Of a stretch of 43,077 nucleotides of DNA, positions 8,708 through 15,998 are shown piece by piece. The stretch is taken from positions 1 through 43,077 of the forward strand of contig JAEUTQ010000071.1 of assembly GCA_016787445.1 (NCBI GenBank). The letters run 5' to 3'. Made by a program: the position numbers and the translations under genes. This DNA comes from Bacteroidia bacterium (GTDB lineage Bacteria; Bacteroidota; Bacteroidia; B-17B0; Aurantibacillaceae). Below the pieces are notes generated by a model that was given only the letters and a program-made list of their open reading frames with translations, was not told the origin of the DNA and searched no databases. Numbering within the stretch: position 1 is the first letter of the stretch; each line of letters starts with the position of its first letter.

Positions 8708-8747
8708 GCATTTGGTTTAAAGTAAACGTAAATGTGTTTCGTCTTCC
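8708..8747 (+). promoter_or_regulatory. ECF sigma-dependent promoter 2 (before the His-rich membrane protein genes)
   Basis: Same elements and spacing as the promoter at 7734: GCATTT, TTTAAAGTAAA (8716-8726), TGTTTCGTCT (8735-8744), CC. The 8-bp spacer differs (CGTAAATG against AAGTCAGT), which argues that the boxes are kept by selection. The ATG at 8769 is about 20 bp beyond the predicted start. Confidence 0.65.
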
Positions 8748-8768
8748 TCTGTATAAACAAAATATAAA

Positions 8769-9086
8769 ATGAACAGAGGAATCATTAAATCAGTTGTAGG
8801 CGGCGCGTTAATTGGTACCGCCTTGTTTTTCGCACCGTTTTTGCTTTTAAAAACGATGTTATTCTTTTTTATTATCGGTGGAATTATGCGAATGCTATTC
8901 TGGCGCCGGATGTTCTGGTATGCCCGCCCTATGATGCAGGTAGCTTACACGGATAAAATCCGTAACATGAGTGAGGAGGAGTATGGTGAGTTCAAAAATA
9001 AAATGAACCACATGCACGGTCACTGTTATCATAACGGTTGTCATACCTCCTACAAGAAAGAAGAGAATACGAACCCACAAATATAA
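8769..9086 (+). CDS. Small membrane protein with His/Cys-rich C-terminal tail
   Basis: Protein of 105 residues. A hydrophobic N-terminal half (about residues 5-45) is followed by a cytoplasmic- or periplasmic-facing segment with NMSEEEYGEFKNKM, a motif shared with the 8361 product, and then a metal-ligand-like cluster HMHGHCYHNGCH. It has its own ECF-type promoter and is followed 5 bp later by a second His-rich small gene. The tail suggests binding of a soft or borderline metal such as copper, zinc or nickel, but the sequence does not say which. No named family recognised. Confidence 0.8.
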   Translation: MNRGIIKSVVGGALIGTALFFAPFLLLKTMLFFFIIGGIMRMLFWRRMFWYARPMMQVAYTDKIRNMSEEEYGEFKNKMNHMHGHCYHNGCHTSYKKEENTNPQI

Positions 9087-9091
9087 TCACT

Positions 9092-9247
9092 ATGAAAAAA
9101 GGCTATAAATTTTTAATTGGTCTGGCCACTGCCGGACTCACCTTCGGAATATTGTTTGCTACTTTAGGTAGCACACAGTTTAATAAGTATGGTAAGCACC
9201 GGCATGCGCAGTACATGAAGCATATGCATCATTGCGCGGGGGAATAA
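9092..9247 (+). CDS. Very small membrane protein with His-rich tail (51 aa)
   Basis: One membrane helix (about residues 6-25) followed by a short tail KYGKHRHAQYMKHMHHCAGE carrying five His and one Cys. I start it at the ATG at 9092, which gives a lysine-led signal or anchor sequence; an upstream in-frame ATG at 9038 overlaps the previous gene and adds an implausible extension. It lies 5 bp after the 8769 gene and must be co-transcribed with it. With the two genes before it, it forms a set of small membrane proteins under the ECF sigma factor. Confidence 0.72.
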   Translation: MKKGYKFLIGLATAGLTFGILFATLGSTQFNKYGKHRHAQYMKHMHHCAGE

Positions 9248-9259
9248 TTTTCCTAGCTT

Positions 9260-9338
9260 GCCCTTTTGTTAAACATTATTTATTATATGTTATGTGTTAA
9301 TCATTAACATTAAACAAGAAATGAAAAATATGGAAGGA
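9260..9338 (+). repeat. 79-bp direct repeat, copy 1
   Basis: Matches 9411-9489 at 77 of 79 positions. It contains the perfect 15-bp palindrome TGTTAAT-C-ATTAACA (9295-9309) and ends in a mini-frame encoding MKNMEGEH. The repeat period is 151 bp. The 9248-9640 interval holds no convincing protein gene. Confidence 0.85.
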
Positions 9339-9410
9339 GAGCATTAACGAAGGAATGAATACCAAAATGACTAATACTCATTTTCTTGATTGTTCTATTT
9401 CAATTAATCT

Positions 9411-9489
9411 GCCCTTTTGTTAAACATTATTTATTATGTGTTATGTGTTAATCATTAACATTCAACAAGAAATGAAAAATATGGAAGGA
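9411..9489 (+). repeat. 79-bp direct repeat, copy 2
   Basis: Differs from copy 1 by one A/G and one A/C change. The palindrome TGTTAATCATTAACA is intact at 9446-9460. The mini-frame here encodes MKNMEGR before a stop. Sequences between and after the copies are unrelated to each other. Confidence 0.85.
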
Positions 9490-9640
9490 AGATAATTGAC
9501 AGAGGTTGTACATTCAAATAACCAAAATCAATTATTTCCTTCCACTCTTTGATAAAAACCGACCACTTATTAAAAAGCAATAACCCCGCTACACTGTTTT
9601 CGTAAGCATAGTTAGACTATAATCATTCAAACTATATTTT

Positions 9641-10525
9641 ATGAAAACATTATCATCATCTAGGCCCCGCTCCCGGGAGGAAAAAGGCCGCTTACTCTTA
9701 ATTATCGTTTTCCAATTACTCATTGTACTCGTTGGCATGAGTACTCTCATTGCACAAACTTCTACTGATTCCACATTAAAATCGAATCTGCGTATAGTTT
9801 TAAGTGATGCATCGAACCAGGAAGGTATTCCTTTTGCCAATGTTGCAGTTCTTCAAAATAACCGTCAAATAGCTGTCACTTCAACCGACATGGATGGCTA
9901 TGCCAATTTTAAAAATATACCTATCGGCGTATATACAATTAAAGCTATTTATGTTGGCTACAAAGCAAAGGAAATACAAAACTTCACTATTGAACCAAAT
10001 AAATTAAATGTTTTGCCAATTAAAATGGATGCATTTGGTATTTTATGTTATTCTGAAGTAATTACCTGTTGCGGGTGTGTGTTTTATGAGAGGACAGAAA
10101 ACTGGTGGCCTAAATTATGGACGCCCTACCGCGAATGGTACGCTGCTTACAAAGAAAAACGCGACGCGAAAAAATTAAGAGAGTTAAACGCTCAACCTAA
10201 CGAAGAAACAAAAGAAGAAATCATTTTCGAAGAACCCATTGTGTTAAGTGATCCTATACCTTCCGATCAAGTCAGAATGTTTCAGCCAATGATTGAATCA
10301 CTTACTATTTATCCGAACCCCGGCAGCGACAGAATTCACATAAATGTACCGAATGGTGCAGAACAAATTGTTTTGAGTAATGCAGAGGGAAAAATTATGC
10401 AAACAGTTTCAGAAGCCAATACCTCGTATGAAATTTCATTAAATGATGTAACGAGCGGTACTTACTATATTCATGCGCTAAGTAAGGGCACAACTGAAAG
10501 TAAAAAACTAATTGTTGCTAAATAA
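9641..10525 (+). CDS. Secreted carboxypeptidase-regulatory-like protein with T9SS type A sorting domain
   Basis: Protein of 294 residues. A signal peptide with an unusually long basic n-region precedes the hydrophobic core LLLIIVFQLLIVLVG. Residues about 47-130 form a CarboxypepD_reg-like fold (IPFANVAVLQNN, TDMDGYANFKNIPIGVYTI, YVGYKAKEI), a common adaptor domain in Bacteroidota surface proteins. Next comes a short Cys-rich stretch (CCGCVFY), a Trp-rich charged linker, and from about 220 a T9SS type A tail (LTIYPNPGSDRIHI, VTSGTYYIHAL, KKLIVAK). It is likely exported to the cell surface. A strong hairpin just after the stop suggests it is transcribed alone. Confidence 0.82.
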   Translation: MKTLSSSRPRSREEKGRLLLIIVFQLLIVLVGMSTLIAQTSTDSTLKSNLRIVLSDASNQEGIPFANVAVLQNNRQIAVTSTDMDGYANFKNIPIGVYTIKAIYVGYKAKEIQNFTIEPNKLNVLPIKMDAFGILCYSEVITCCGCVFYERTENWWPKLWTPYREWYAAYKEKRDAKKLRELNAQPNEETKEEIIFEEPIVLSDPIPSDQVRMFQPMIESLTIYPNPGSDRIHINVPNGAEQIVLSNAEGKIMQTVSEANTSYEISLNDVTSGTYYIHALSKGTTESKKLIVAK

Positions 10526-10533
10526 ATTGAGAA

Positions 10534-10562
10534 AAGCAGGAATGGCTTAGCTATTCCTGCTT
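10534..10562. terminator. Bidirectional terminator between convergent genes
   Basis: AAGCAGGAAT (10534-10543) pairs with ATTCCTGCTT (10553-10562); inner bases extend the stem to 13 pairs with a TTA loop. It is flanked by A-rich sequence on one side and T/A-rich on the other, and it overlaps the stop codon of the minus-strand gene. Confidence 0.8.
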
Positions 10563-11487
10563 AAAATAATTTTGGAAAAAATCGTCCGACTCTTTTCTGA
10601 TAATCTTTATACGCCGGGTATTTAGTTGCGGAAATGCCTTCCGAAAAATCAGAACTGCCTTGAAATAAAATTAACAACAACAAACAGCCGGCCATGCTCC
10701 AATTAATGATTTGTCCGGAAGCTAAAACGCCAAATAAATAAAACACGATCCAGATGCTTTGCTCAGCCGCGTAATTCGGATGTCTTATTTTAGCCCATAA
10801 TCCTGTGTGCACAAAACCAAGCGCGTATTCGCCTTCTAATTTCTTTCCTTCTTTGAGTAAGGCATGTTTTTTATTCTGATAATTCCATTGCTGTTGATCG
10901 GCTACAGTTTCCATCACCACAAACAATATAAACAATATCGCTAACACCATCTCGCCGATTGAAATGGTTGTGCCGGGTGATTTAAATAAAATAAGCATTG
11001 GTAAGGTGAATGCTAAAATGAGCGCGTTCTGATACAAGGAAATAAAAAACAAATTAAATAAAGTCCATTTTACTTTTCCTTTTAAGGCGGGATTTTCGCG
11101 CAACACGGCCCAACGATAATCTTCTTCTCCACTCCAGAATTTCCAACTGTAAGCACCACGTCTGCTAAAATTATACGTCAAGCGTGCGCCCCAAATGGTA
11201 GCAAGAATGGCCATTAAATTTAAGCGGGCATCAAAATTGCCTTTGTAGGCCATGTACCAAACATAAATGATGGGAAGTACACTCCACAATTTATCCACCT
11301 GACTGCAATTGCCGGTGGCTGTGCTTACCGTAAAACAAAGCAATGCCGCAGCTAATGCCATATAAGCTAAATGCGTGAGTGTTTGCTTTTGCAAATCGTT
11401 TAGCGGTTCGTCAAAATAAAAACTGACTACAGGAATAACAATAACTGTAAATAAAAGTATAATGATTGTTTTAACCAGACTTTGCAT
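10561..11487 (-). CDS. DUF1295 / steroid 5-alpha-reductase-like membrane protein
   Basis: Integral membrane protein of 308 residues with about seven hydrophobic segments. The family signature lies near residues 230-240: GLWAKIRHPNYAAEQ, the cofactor-side motif shared by DUF1295 proteins and the isoprenylcysteine methyltransferase / steroid reductase superfamily. Members are thought to act on lipids, but substrates of the bacterial branch are largely unknown. The gene appears monocistronic: a strong terminator follows it and 230 bp separate it from the next operon. A weak TAACTTTA promoter-like box precedes the start on the minus strand. Confidence 0.83.
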   Translation of the reverse strand: MQSLVKTIIILLFTVIVIPVVSFYFDEPLNDLQKQTLTHLAYMALAAALLCFTVSTATGNCSQVDKLWSVLPIIYVWYMAYKGNFDARLNLMAILATIWGARLTYNFSRRGAYSWKFWSGEEDYRWAVLRENPALKGKVKWTLFNLFFISLYQNALILAFTLPMLILFKSPGTTISIGEMVLAILFILFVVMETVADQQQWNYQNKKHALLKEGKKLEGEYALGFVHTGLWAKIRHPNYAAEQSIWIVFYLFGVLASGQIINWSMAGCLLLLILFQGSSDFSEGISATKYPAYKDYQKRVGRFFPKLF

Positions 11488-11687
11488 ATAATTTATTTAT
11501 GGTGAATAAAGTTAAGATTTTACTTGCGTGTTGAAAAGACATTTTTTTGTTGATAAATGCAGCTGAGAAAATTATTTGAGCACGTTGTGATAACATTGGC
11601 TTAATAAATGCATTCTACATTTGAATTAATACTTATAACCACTAACCGACGGCAAAGCTGAAGCACTGCCGGGATACGGGAAAATTT

Positions 11688-11713
11688 AAGCCGGAGATGT
11701 TGCACTCCGGCTT
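11688..11713. terminator. Rho-independent terminator for the DUF2805-SDR-flavin reductase operon
   Basis: AAGCCGGAG (11688-11696) pairs with CTCCGGCTT (11705-11713) around an 8-base loop. The minus strand continues with TTAAATTTT and the plus strand with TTTTT, so it can act in both directions. It starts 7 bp past the stop of the minus-strand operon. Confidence 0.75.
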
Positions 11714-11719
11714 TTTTAA

Positions 11720-12361
11720 TTATGCTACTTTTTGAAATTGCTGCGGCTTGGCATAAGGTAAACGCTCCAGTGGTTTGCTTACAAAATAACTGTCGAGTCC
11801 CGCTGTTGTAACACTGCCCGCCTTATTTAAATCCACATACCCATCTTCGCCGATACAATCTTGCGGTAAAACAACTTCCTTGATTTTTGCAATGATGATA
11901 ATGGTGTTGTTGACACTTACATCGATACGCTGGGAAAAGGTAGCGTAAATTTTAACGCGACTTTCTTTTACATAGGGAACGTAATTCCCATTTACAAATT
12001 CCTCTGTTAATCCTACCGCATCGAATTCAGAAATTTCCTTTTCGTAGCGAGCCGATGTTTGATGTGCTTTGGTATAAAAACTTTCTGCTACATGATTTAC
12101 GGTAAATTCTTTGCAATCCATGATATTACTCAAAGTGTGACGATCCACCGAATCGGGACGAACGACAAATCCAAAATAAGGCGGGTTCGCTCCCACATGA
12201 AAAAATGAATTAAATATGGCCAGGTTGGTATAACCGTCGCCACCCCTGCTACCAATGAGGGCCGTGCTTTTAAAACCACCCAGTGAATTAATAAACGTAG
12301 TACGATAACGCTGCTCGTAATTGAGAATCTCGTTTAATGAAATGTTCTTTGTCATAATCAT
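11720..12361 (-). CDS. Flavin reductase family protein (FMN-binding split barrel)
   Basis: Protein of 213 residues resembling the flavin-reductase-like domain: TFINSLGGFKSTALIGSRG, FGFVVRP, HTLSNIMDCKEFTVNHV and a conserved Thr/Ser-rich FMN phosphate region. Members bind FMN and reduce flavins or act as flavoenzymes. Its start (ATG at 12361) overlaps the stop of the SDR gene in an ATGA, the sign of translational coupling; an ATG two codons later is the alternative. It is the last gene of a three-gene operon. Which flavin-dependent partner it serves is unknown. Confidence 0.82.
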   Translation of the reverse strand: MIMTKNISLNEILNYEQRYRTTFINSLGGFKSTALIGSRGGDGYTNLAIFNSFFHVGANPPYFGFVVRPDSVDRHTLSNIMDCKEFTVNHVAESFYTKAHQTSARYEKEISEFDAVGLTEEFVNGNYVPYVKESRVKIYATFSQRIDVSVNNTIIIIAKIKEVVLPQDCIGEDGYVDLNKAGSVTTAGLDSYFVSKPLERLPYAKPQQFQKVA

Positions 12362-13047
12362 AATTTTAAATTGTTCATACCTCCATCCACGGAGATGATT
12401 TGTCCGCTTACCCAACCCGACTTATCAGAAATTAAAAATTCAATAGCGTTGGAAATATCTTCCGGTTTACCAATTTGCTTCAGCGGATTGCGTTTTTGTG
12501 CTGCCTCCGTTTTATCTGGTGTATTCAGAAATTTTTCGGAGAGCGTGGTGTTTGTTAAGGATGGCGCCACTGCATTCACGCGAACAGAAGGCGCTAACTC
12601 TGCGGCTAAGGAAATCGTTAAGCCTTCAACAGCGGCTTTAGCCATGGCAATTGAACTGTGATAAGGCATACCGCAGGTGGCAGCTACCGAACTGACAAAA
12701 ACCACAGAAGAATTGCCAGCTAATTTCATGTTTTTCAAATAGGCCTGTATAAACTTTACGGCACCAAGCGCATTAATATTAAAGTCGTTAATAAAATCCT
12801 CTGAGCTCAATCGTGCAAATGGTTTTAAATTGATACTCCCGGGAAAATAAATTAATCCGTTTATGGGAATTTCCAATTCGGGATAAGTTGATTCATGATA
12901 GTTTGGTATAGTATATACTTCATCATAACCTTCCACCTCCGTTTTGGTACTAATACCTATAACTGTATGTCCTTGTTCCTTTAATTGAACCGCTAATGTT
13001 TTCGCCATCGACGAACTTGCACCGGCTATTATATAATTCTTTTTCAT
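12358..13047 (-). CDS. SDR-family oxidoreductase lacking the usual catalytic tyrosine
   Basis: Protein of 229 residues with a Rossmann fold: IIAGASSSMA nucleotide loop near residues 6-15, FNINALGA, VVFVSSVAA with Ser120, Lys137 in MAKAAVEGL, and the C-terminal SGWVSGQIISVDGGM. At the position 13 residues after Ser120 and 4 before Lys137, where the YxxxK tyrosine belongs, there is Ile133; the nearest Tyr is 129. It may be a non-classical dehydrogenase or a binding protein. I have the impression that close relatives share the SIAxAK form, but cannot check. ATGA overlaps couple it to both neighbours. Confidence 0.88.
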   Translation of the reverse strand: MKKNYIIAGASSSMAKTLAVQLKEQGHTVIGISTKTEVEGYDEVYTIPNYHESTYPELEIPINGLIYFPGSINLKPFARLSSEDFINDFNINALGAVKFIQAYLKNMKLAGNSSVVFVSSVAATCGMPYHSSIAMAKAAVEGLTISLAAELAPSVRVNAVAPSLTNTTLSEKFLNTPDKTEAAQKRNPLKQIGKPEDISNAIEFLISDKSGWVSGQIISVDGGMNNLKL

Positions 13048-13388
13048 AGCCTGTGTTTAGAAATTTTGTTGTGACTGATTAACCGTTGTCGCTTGCTCTT
13101 AAATCGCTTGATGGATGCATTACGCAATCTGCTATGTTTCGTCGAACAGGCTTCCACTCTTTTGCGCCACAGTATATAACTACTGAACTTTAATTTTTTC
13201 TTCATGAGGGCGCGCACATCACTCTCACTTAAATCGAACTGAATTTTTATGGCTTCAAACGGCGTACGGTCTTCCCAGGCCATTTCAATAATGCGGTTCA
13301 TGTCGGCCTCTGATAAAACCGTTTGTGGTTTTATTTTTTCATAGGCCCATGGTGATGGCAGATCGCTGTAGTAACAATGTGTGTCCAT
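13044..13388 (-). CDS. DUF2805 / TIGR03643 family protein
   Basis: Small basic protein of 114 residues. The core ADMNRIIEMAWEDRTPFEAI...LSESDVRALMKKKLK and WRKRVEACSTKHSRLR matches the TIGR03643 family, with an HTH-like first half and a highly basic C-terminus. The function of the family is unknown; from memory, members often sit near photolyase/cryptochrome-type genes, SDRs and flavin enzymes, which fits this operon. I start it at the ATG at 13388 (MDTHCYYS); an in-frame upstream start at 13424 adds 12 unlikely residues and runs towards the upstream terminator. Its TGA overlaps the SDR start. Confidence 0.82.
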   Translation of the reverse strand: MDTHCYYSDLPSPWAYEKIKPQTVLSEADMNRIIEMAWEDRTPFEAIKIQFDLSESDVRALMKKKLKFSSYILWRKRVEACSTKHSRLRNASIKRFKSKRQRLISHNKISKHRL

Positions 13389-13426
13389 ACACTTTAAAAA
13401 CAAACAAATTAAAAGTTTGTTCAATA

Positions 13427-13454
13427 AAAAAGGCCCTCGTAACGAGAGCCTTTT
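13427..13454 (-). terminator. Terminator after the FG-GAP T9SS gene
   Basis: AAGGC/GCCTT and CTCG/CGAG pair around a TAA loop with one C-A mismatch. On the minus strand the stem is followed by six T. It separates the FG-GAP gene from the DUF2805 operon. Confidence 0.75.
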
Positions 13455-13472
13455 ATAGAGGTGTATTAAATT

Positions 13473-14801
13473 TTAATTTTTCTGAAGTTTCTTGACTTCA
13501 TAGCTTCCATTCTCATGGGTAATTTTAACCGTGTAAACACCTTGTGCTAACTCCTTCACGGAAATTTGTTTTGAATTTCCATTGTGCTGAGCGCAAACTT
13601 TACCTGTTACATCTATAATTTCAACGGATGTGATGAATTCGCTCCACGGACCGCTAATGGTAAATGATTCAACCGCAGGATTTGGAAACACATGCAATGA
13701 TGTAGCTTCTGATAATTCCTGACTCTTGATGCCGGTCGCGTTTAAACGTTCGAAGTAATTTAAATTACCATCGTAATCGCCACACATCAAATCCTTGTCG
13801 CCATCATTATCTATGTCGGCAAAGCTCATCATGGCGTAACCATTTACAGCTGCTAAGCTAAACGGATTCATTACAGGAGCAGCAAATGCAGGGGCAGAAG
13901 CCGTTCCGGTGTTAGCGAAATAATAAAAATCGCCATTCGCATCTGTAGCCATAACATCTAAATCACCATCACCATCCATATCGATAAAGGTTGGTGCAGC
14001 TACTGAATTGGTTGCAGTTCCTAAAGATGTTAATCCAAACGGATTGGTTTGCGCGGTACCAAATGCAGGCGCAGTTACTGAACCTGTATTCTGAAAATAT
14101 TTAATATTTCCGCCGGTTTCGCCAACCATTAAATCTTTGTCCCCATCATTATCTAAATCACCAAATGACGGCATACCGAATATAGTTACTGGAGCTAATC
14201 CGAATGGATTTTGTGTTGGTGAACCAAATGCAGGAGCAGATGCCGTTCCGGTATTCATGAAATACTGAAAATTACCATAAAGTTCAGTAGAGATCATGTC
14301 TTTGTCACCATCATTGTCTAAATCAACAAACGATGGCGTCGCGAAATAATACGTTGCCGTTAATCCGAATGGATTGCTTTGTGCAGGACTAAATGCAGGG
14401 GCAGCAGCTGTTCCGGTATTTTGAAAATAATTCCAATCACCATAATAACCACCTACCATTAAGTCTAAGTCGCCATCATTATCCAAATCCACAAAAGCCG
14501 GACTTGAATTGTAGTTAACAGCGGCTAAGCCAAATGTGTTTTGTTGTACGGCTGCAAAGTTTTGTGCTTTTGCAGTGTTGGTAAACGTAATTCCCGCAAA
14601 TAATGCAGCAGCTCCTAATACTTTTTTTAGTTGCCATACTGCAAATACGTTGCGCAGTTCGTTCACCAATCGTTTCACACGGGAAATCAGATTTTCTAAT
14701 TCCGCAGAAACAGAAACGCCCGATTGCATCTGTTTAATCCGCTTACTCAGCGATTTTAACTGCCGCAACTTACGTTTGTGAGTTGTGTAACTGTGTTTCA
14801 T
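13473..14801 (-). CDS. FG-GAP/VCBS-repeat secreted protein with T9SS type A sorting domain
   Basis: Protein of 442 residues. The first 55 residues are a basic, predicted helical extension before a signal-like hydrophobic segment (LKKVLGAAALFAGITF...AKAQ). Five tandem repeats of 55-60 residues follow (about 80-360), each with NPFGL, a calcium-loop motif DLDNDGDKDLM and YFxNTGTAxAPAF, which should fold as a beta-propeller. The last 75 residues are a T9SS type A tail (HVFPNPAVESFTI, ELAQGVYTVKI, KKLQKN). The likely role is a surface-exposed or secreted calcium-binding adhesion or recognition protein. A terminator follows; the TIGR03032 gene lies 23 bp upstream in the same direction. Confidence 0.86.
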   Translation of the reverse strand: MKHSYTTHKRKLRQLKSLSKRIKQMQSGVSVSAELENLISRVKRLVNELRNVFAVWQLKKVLGAAALFAGITFTNTAKAQNFAAVQQNTFGLAAVNYNSSPAFVDLDNDGDLDLMVGGYYGDWNYFQNTGTAAAPAFSPAQSNPFGLTATYYFATPSFVDLDNDGDKDMISTELYGNFQYFMNTGTASAPAFGSPTQNPFGLAPVTIFGMPSFGDLDNDGDKDLMVGETGGNIKYFQNTGSVTAPAFGTAQTNPFGLTSLGTATNSVAAPTFIDMDGDGDLDVMATDANGDFYYFANTGTASAPAFAAPVMNPFSLAAVNGYAMMSFADIDNDGDKDLMCGDYDGNLNYFERLNATGIKSQELSEATSLHVFPNPAVESFTISGPWSEFITSVEIIDVTGKVCAQHNGNSKQISVKELAQGVYTVKITHENGSYEVKKLQKN

Positions 14802-14824
14802 ACTTGTTTCGTTTATATTATTAT

Positions 14825-15919
14825 TTATTCGTTCTGATTATTTATCGCTGCCCAATAGGTGGCGCCCGGTATACTCAATGCACCTTTGTAATCGTTGGTA
14901 AGCGTGTTTAAAATGTTCGGTCGTATTTTTCCCGGAATCACATGTATGTCGTAAATCTCATCTACTGAATTTGTATACGTCAGCGATCCTGCAATACTTC
15001 CGCTTGGTAAATGCACAGCGGTGATGGTACATTTATTGGCTTTTTCGGCAAAGGCTAACTTCGCAAAAGTGGAAGAGTTTTTACGCAACTTAGAAGTACC
15101 GATAAATAAATACTCATTGTGTAAACTCATACCTCTTACAAATCCTTCGATTCGCGTTACTACATCGTACTTGCCTGTGCTGATGTTTATTTTTGCCAAC
15201 TCACCGGTTGCTGATAACAACACATACAATTCGTTATTGTAAATTTTAGGAGAATGTGGCATTGGTAAATTAGCGGCGACTACTTCATGACTATCCACAT
15301 CAAAAATAACACCACCGGTTGTAACGGTATCACGCCAGCTCTGATGGGTGTTTCCCAAACCAAATGCCGATGCGTATTTTGGTTTTCCGTCTTTTAATGC
15401 CATCCCGTTTAAATGACAACGGTCTTCAGACACCAACTCTGTGATATGTTTTGGTTTCCAAACCGGCACAAAATTATAATCGTCATTTAACTTGACTAAA
15501 CAAGAAAATAAAGTATTCACGCCGTACAAAGTATCATTCTCCCCAAATTGTAAATCATGAATATCCAATGCGCCGGTGTGATATGTTAAACGCGGCAAAA
15601 ACATGGTATCATATGTGTTCGGTGATTTCGGATAATGTCTTGCTAATTCTTCGTTGGCTTTAAAAACAATAACCTGATCGCGACAGGCTAATGCTAATTT
15701 ATCTTGCGCGTGGTTAAATGAAAAACCCATGGGCTTATCAAACGTACGCGGTAATTGCACCAGATAATTTTCATCCTTAGGAGAAATAAAAATTAATTTT
15801 CCGGCCTGATAAGTGGAGATAGCTAAACTACAATTCAACTTCAACAATAATTCCGGCAACTGCGCAGTATAGGTACAGGAAAATGGTGTTAAATTATTGG
15901 CCGGTGTGGTATTCGACAT
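14825..15919 (-). CDS. TIGR03032 family protein
   Basis: Protein of 364 residues matching the TIGR03032 conserved hypothetical family: LAISTYQAGKLIFIS near residue 35, RTFDKPMGF, HTGALDIHDLQFG, NTLFSCLVKL, RCHLNGMALKDGKPKYASAFG and a C-terminal VDEIYDIHVIPG with RPNIL. Repeated short strands suggest a beta-propeller. The reaction or ligand is unknown. No signal peptide. ATG at 15919 is preferred over a TTG three codons upstream; a good -7 box lies just before it. It precedes the FG-GAP gene by 23 bp, so the two are probably co-transcribed. Confidence 0.85.
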   Translation of the reverse strand: MSNTTPANNLTPFSCTYTAQLPELLLKLNCSLAISTYQAGKLIFISPKDENYLVQLPRTFDKPMGFSFNHAQDKLALACRDQVIVFKANEELARHYPKSPNTYDTMFLPRLTYHTGALDIHDLQFGENDTLYGVNTLFSCLVKLNDDYNFVPVWKPKHITELVSEDRCHLNGMALKDGKPKYASAFGLGNTHQSWRDTVTTGGVIFDVDSHEVVAANLPMPHSPKIYNNELYVLLSATGELAKINISTGKYDVVTRIEGFVRGMSLHNEYLFIGTSKLRKNSSTFAKLAFAEKANKCTITAVHLPSGSIAGSLTYTNSVDEIYDIHVIPGKIRPNILNTLTNDYKGALSIPGATYWAAINNQNE

Positions 15920-15925
15920 AAAGCT

Positions 15926-15933
15926 CAAATTTA
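15926..15933 (-). promoter_or_regulatory. Putative -7 promoter element for the TIGR03032 gene
   Basis: On the minus strand TAAATTTG is an exact TAnnTTTG match. It ends 6 bp before the ATG at 15919, so transcription would start at or next to the start codon. No clear -33 TTTG at 19-21 bp upstream. Confidence 0.3.
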
Positions 15934-15998
15934 ACAGTATTCCTTATTCGTAGAAGTGTATTGAGGTTAAATTATTAAAAACAGTGTTAAATTGTCAT

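Noticed and set aside
9260..9489. Insertion-sequence ends or attachment sites
   Set aside because: The copies are in direct orientation with only 72 bp between them, no transposase or integrase is near, and no target duplication is visible.
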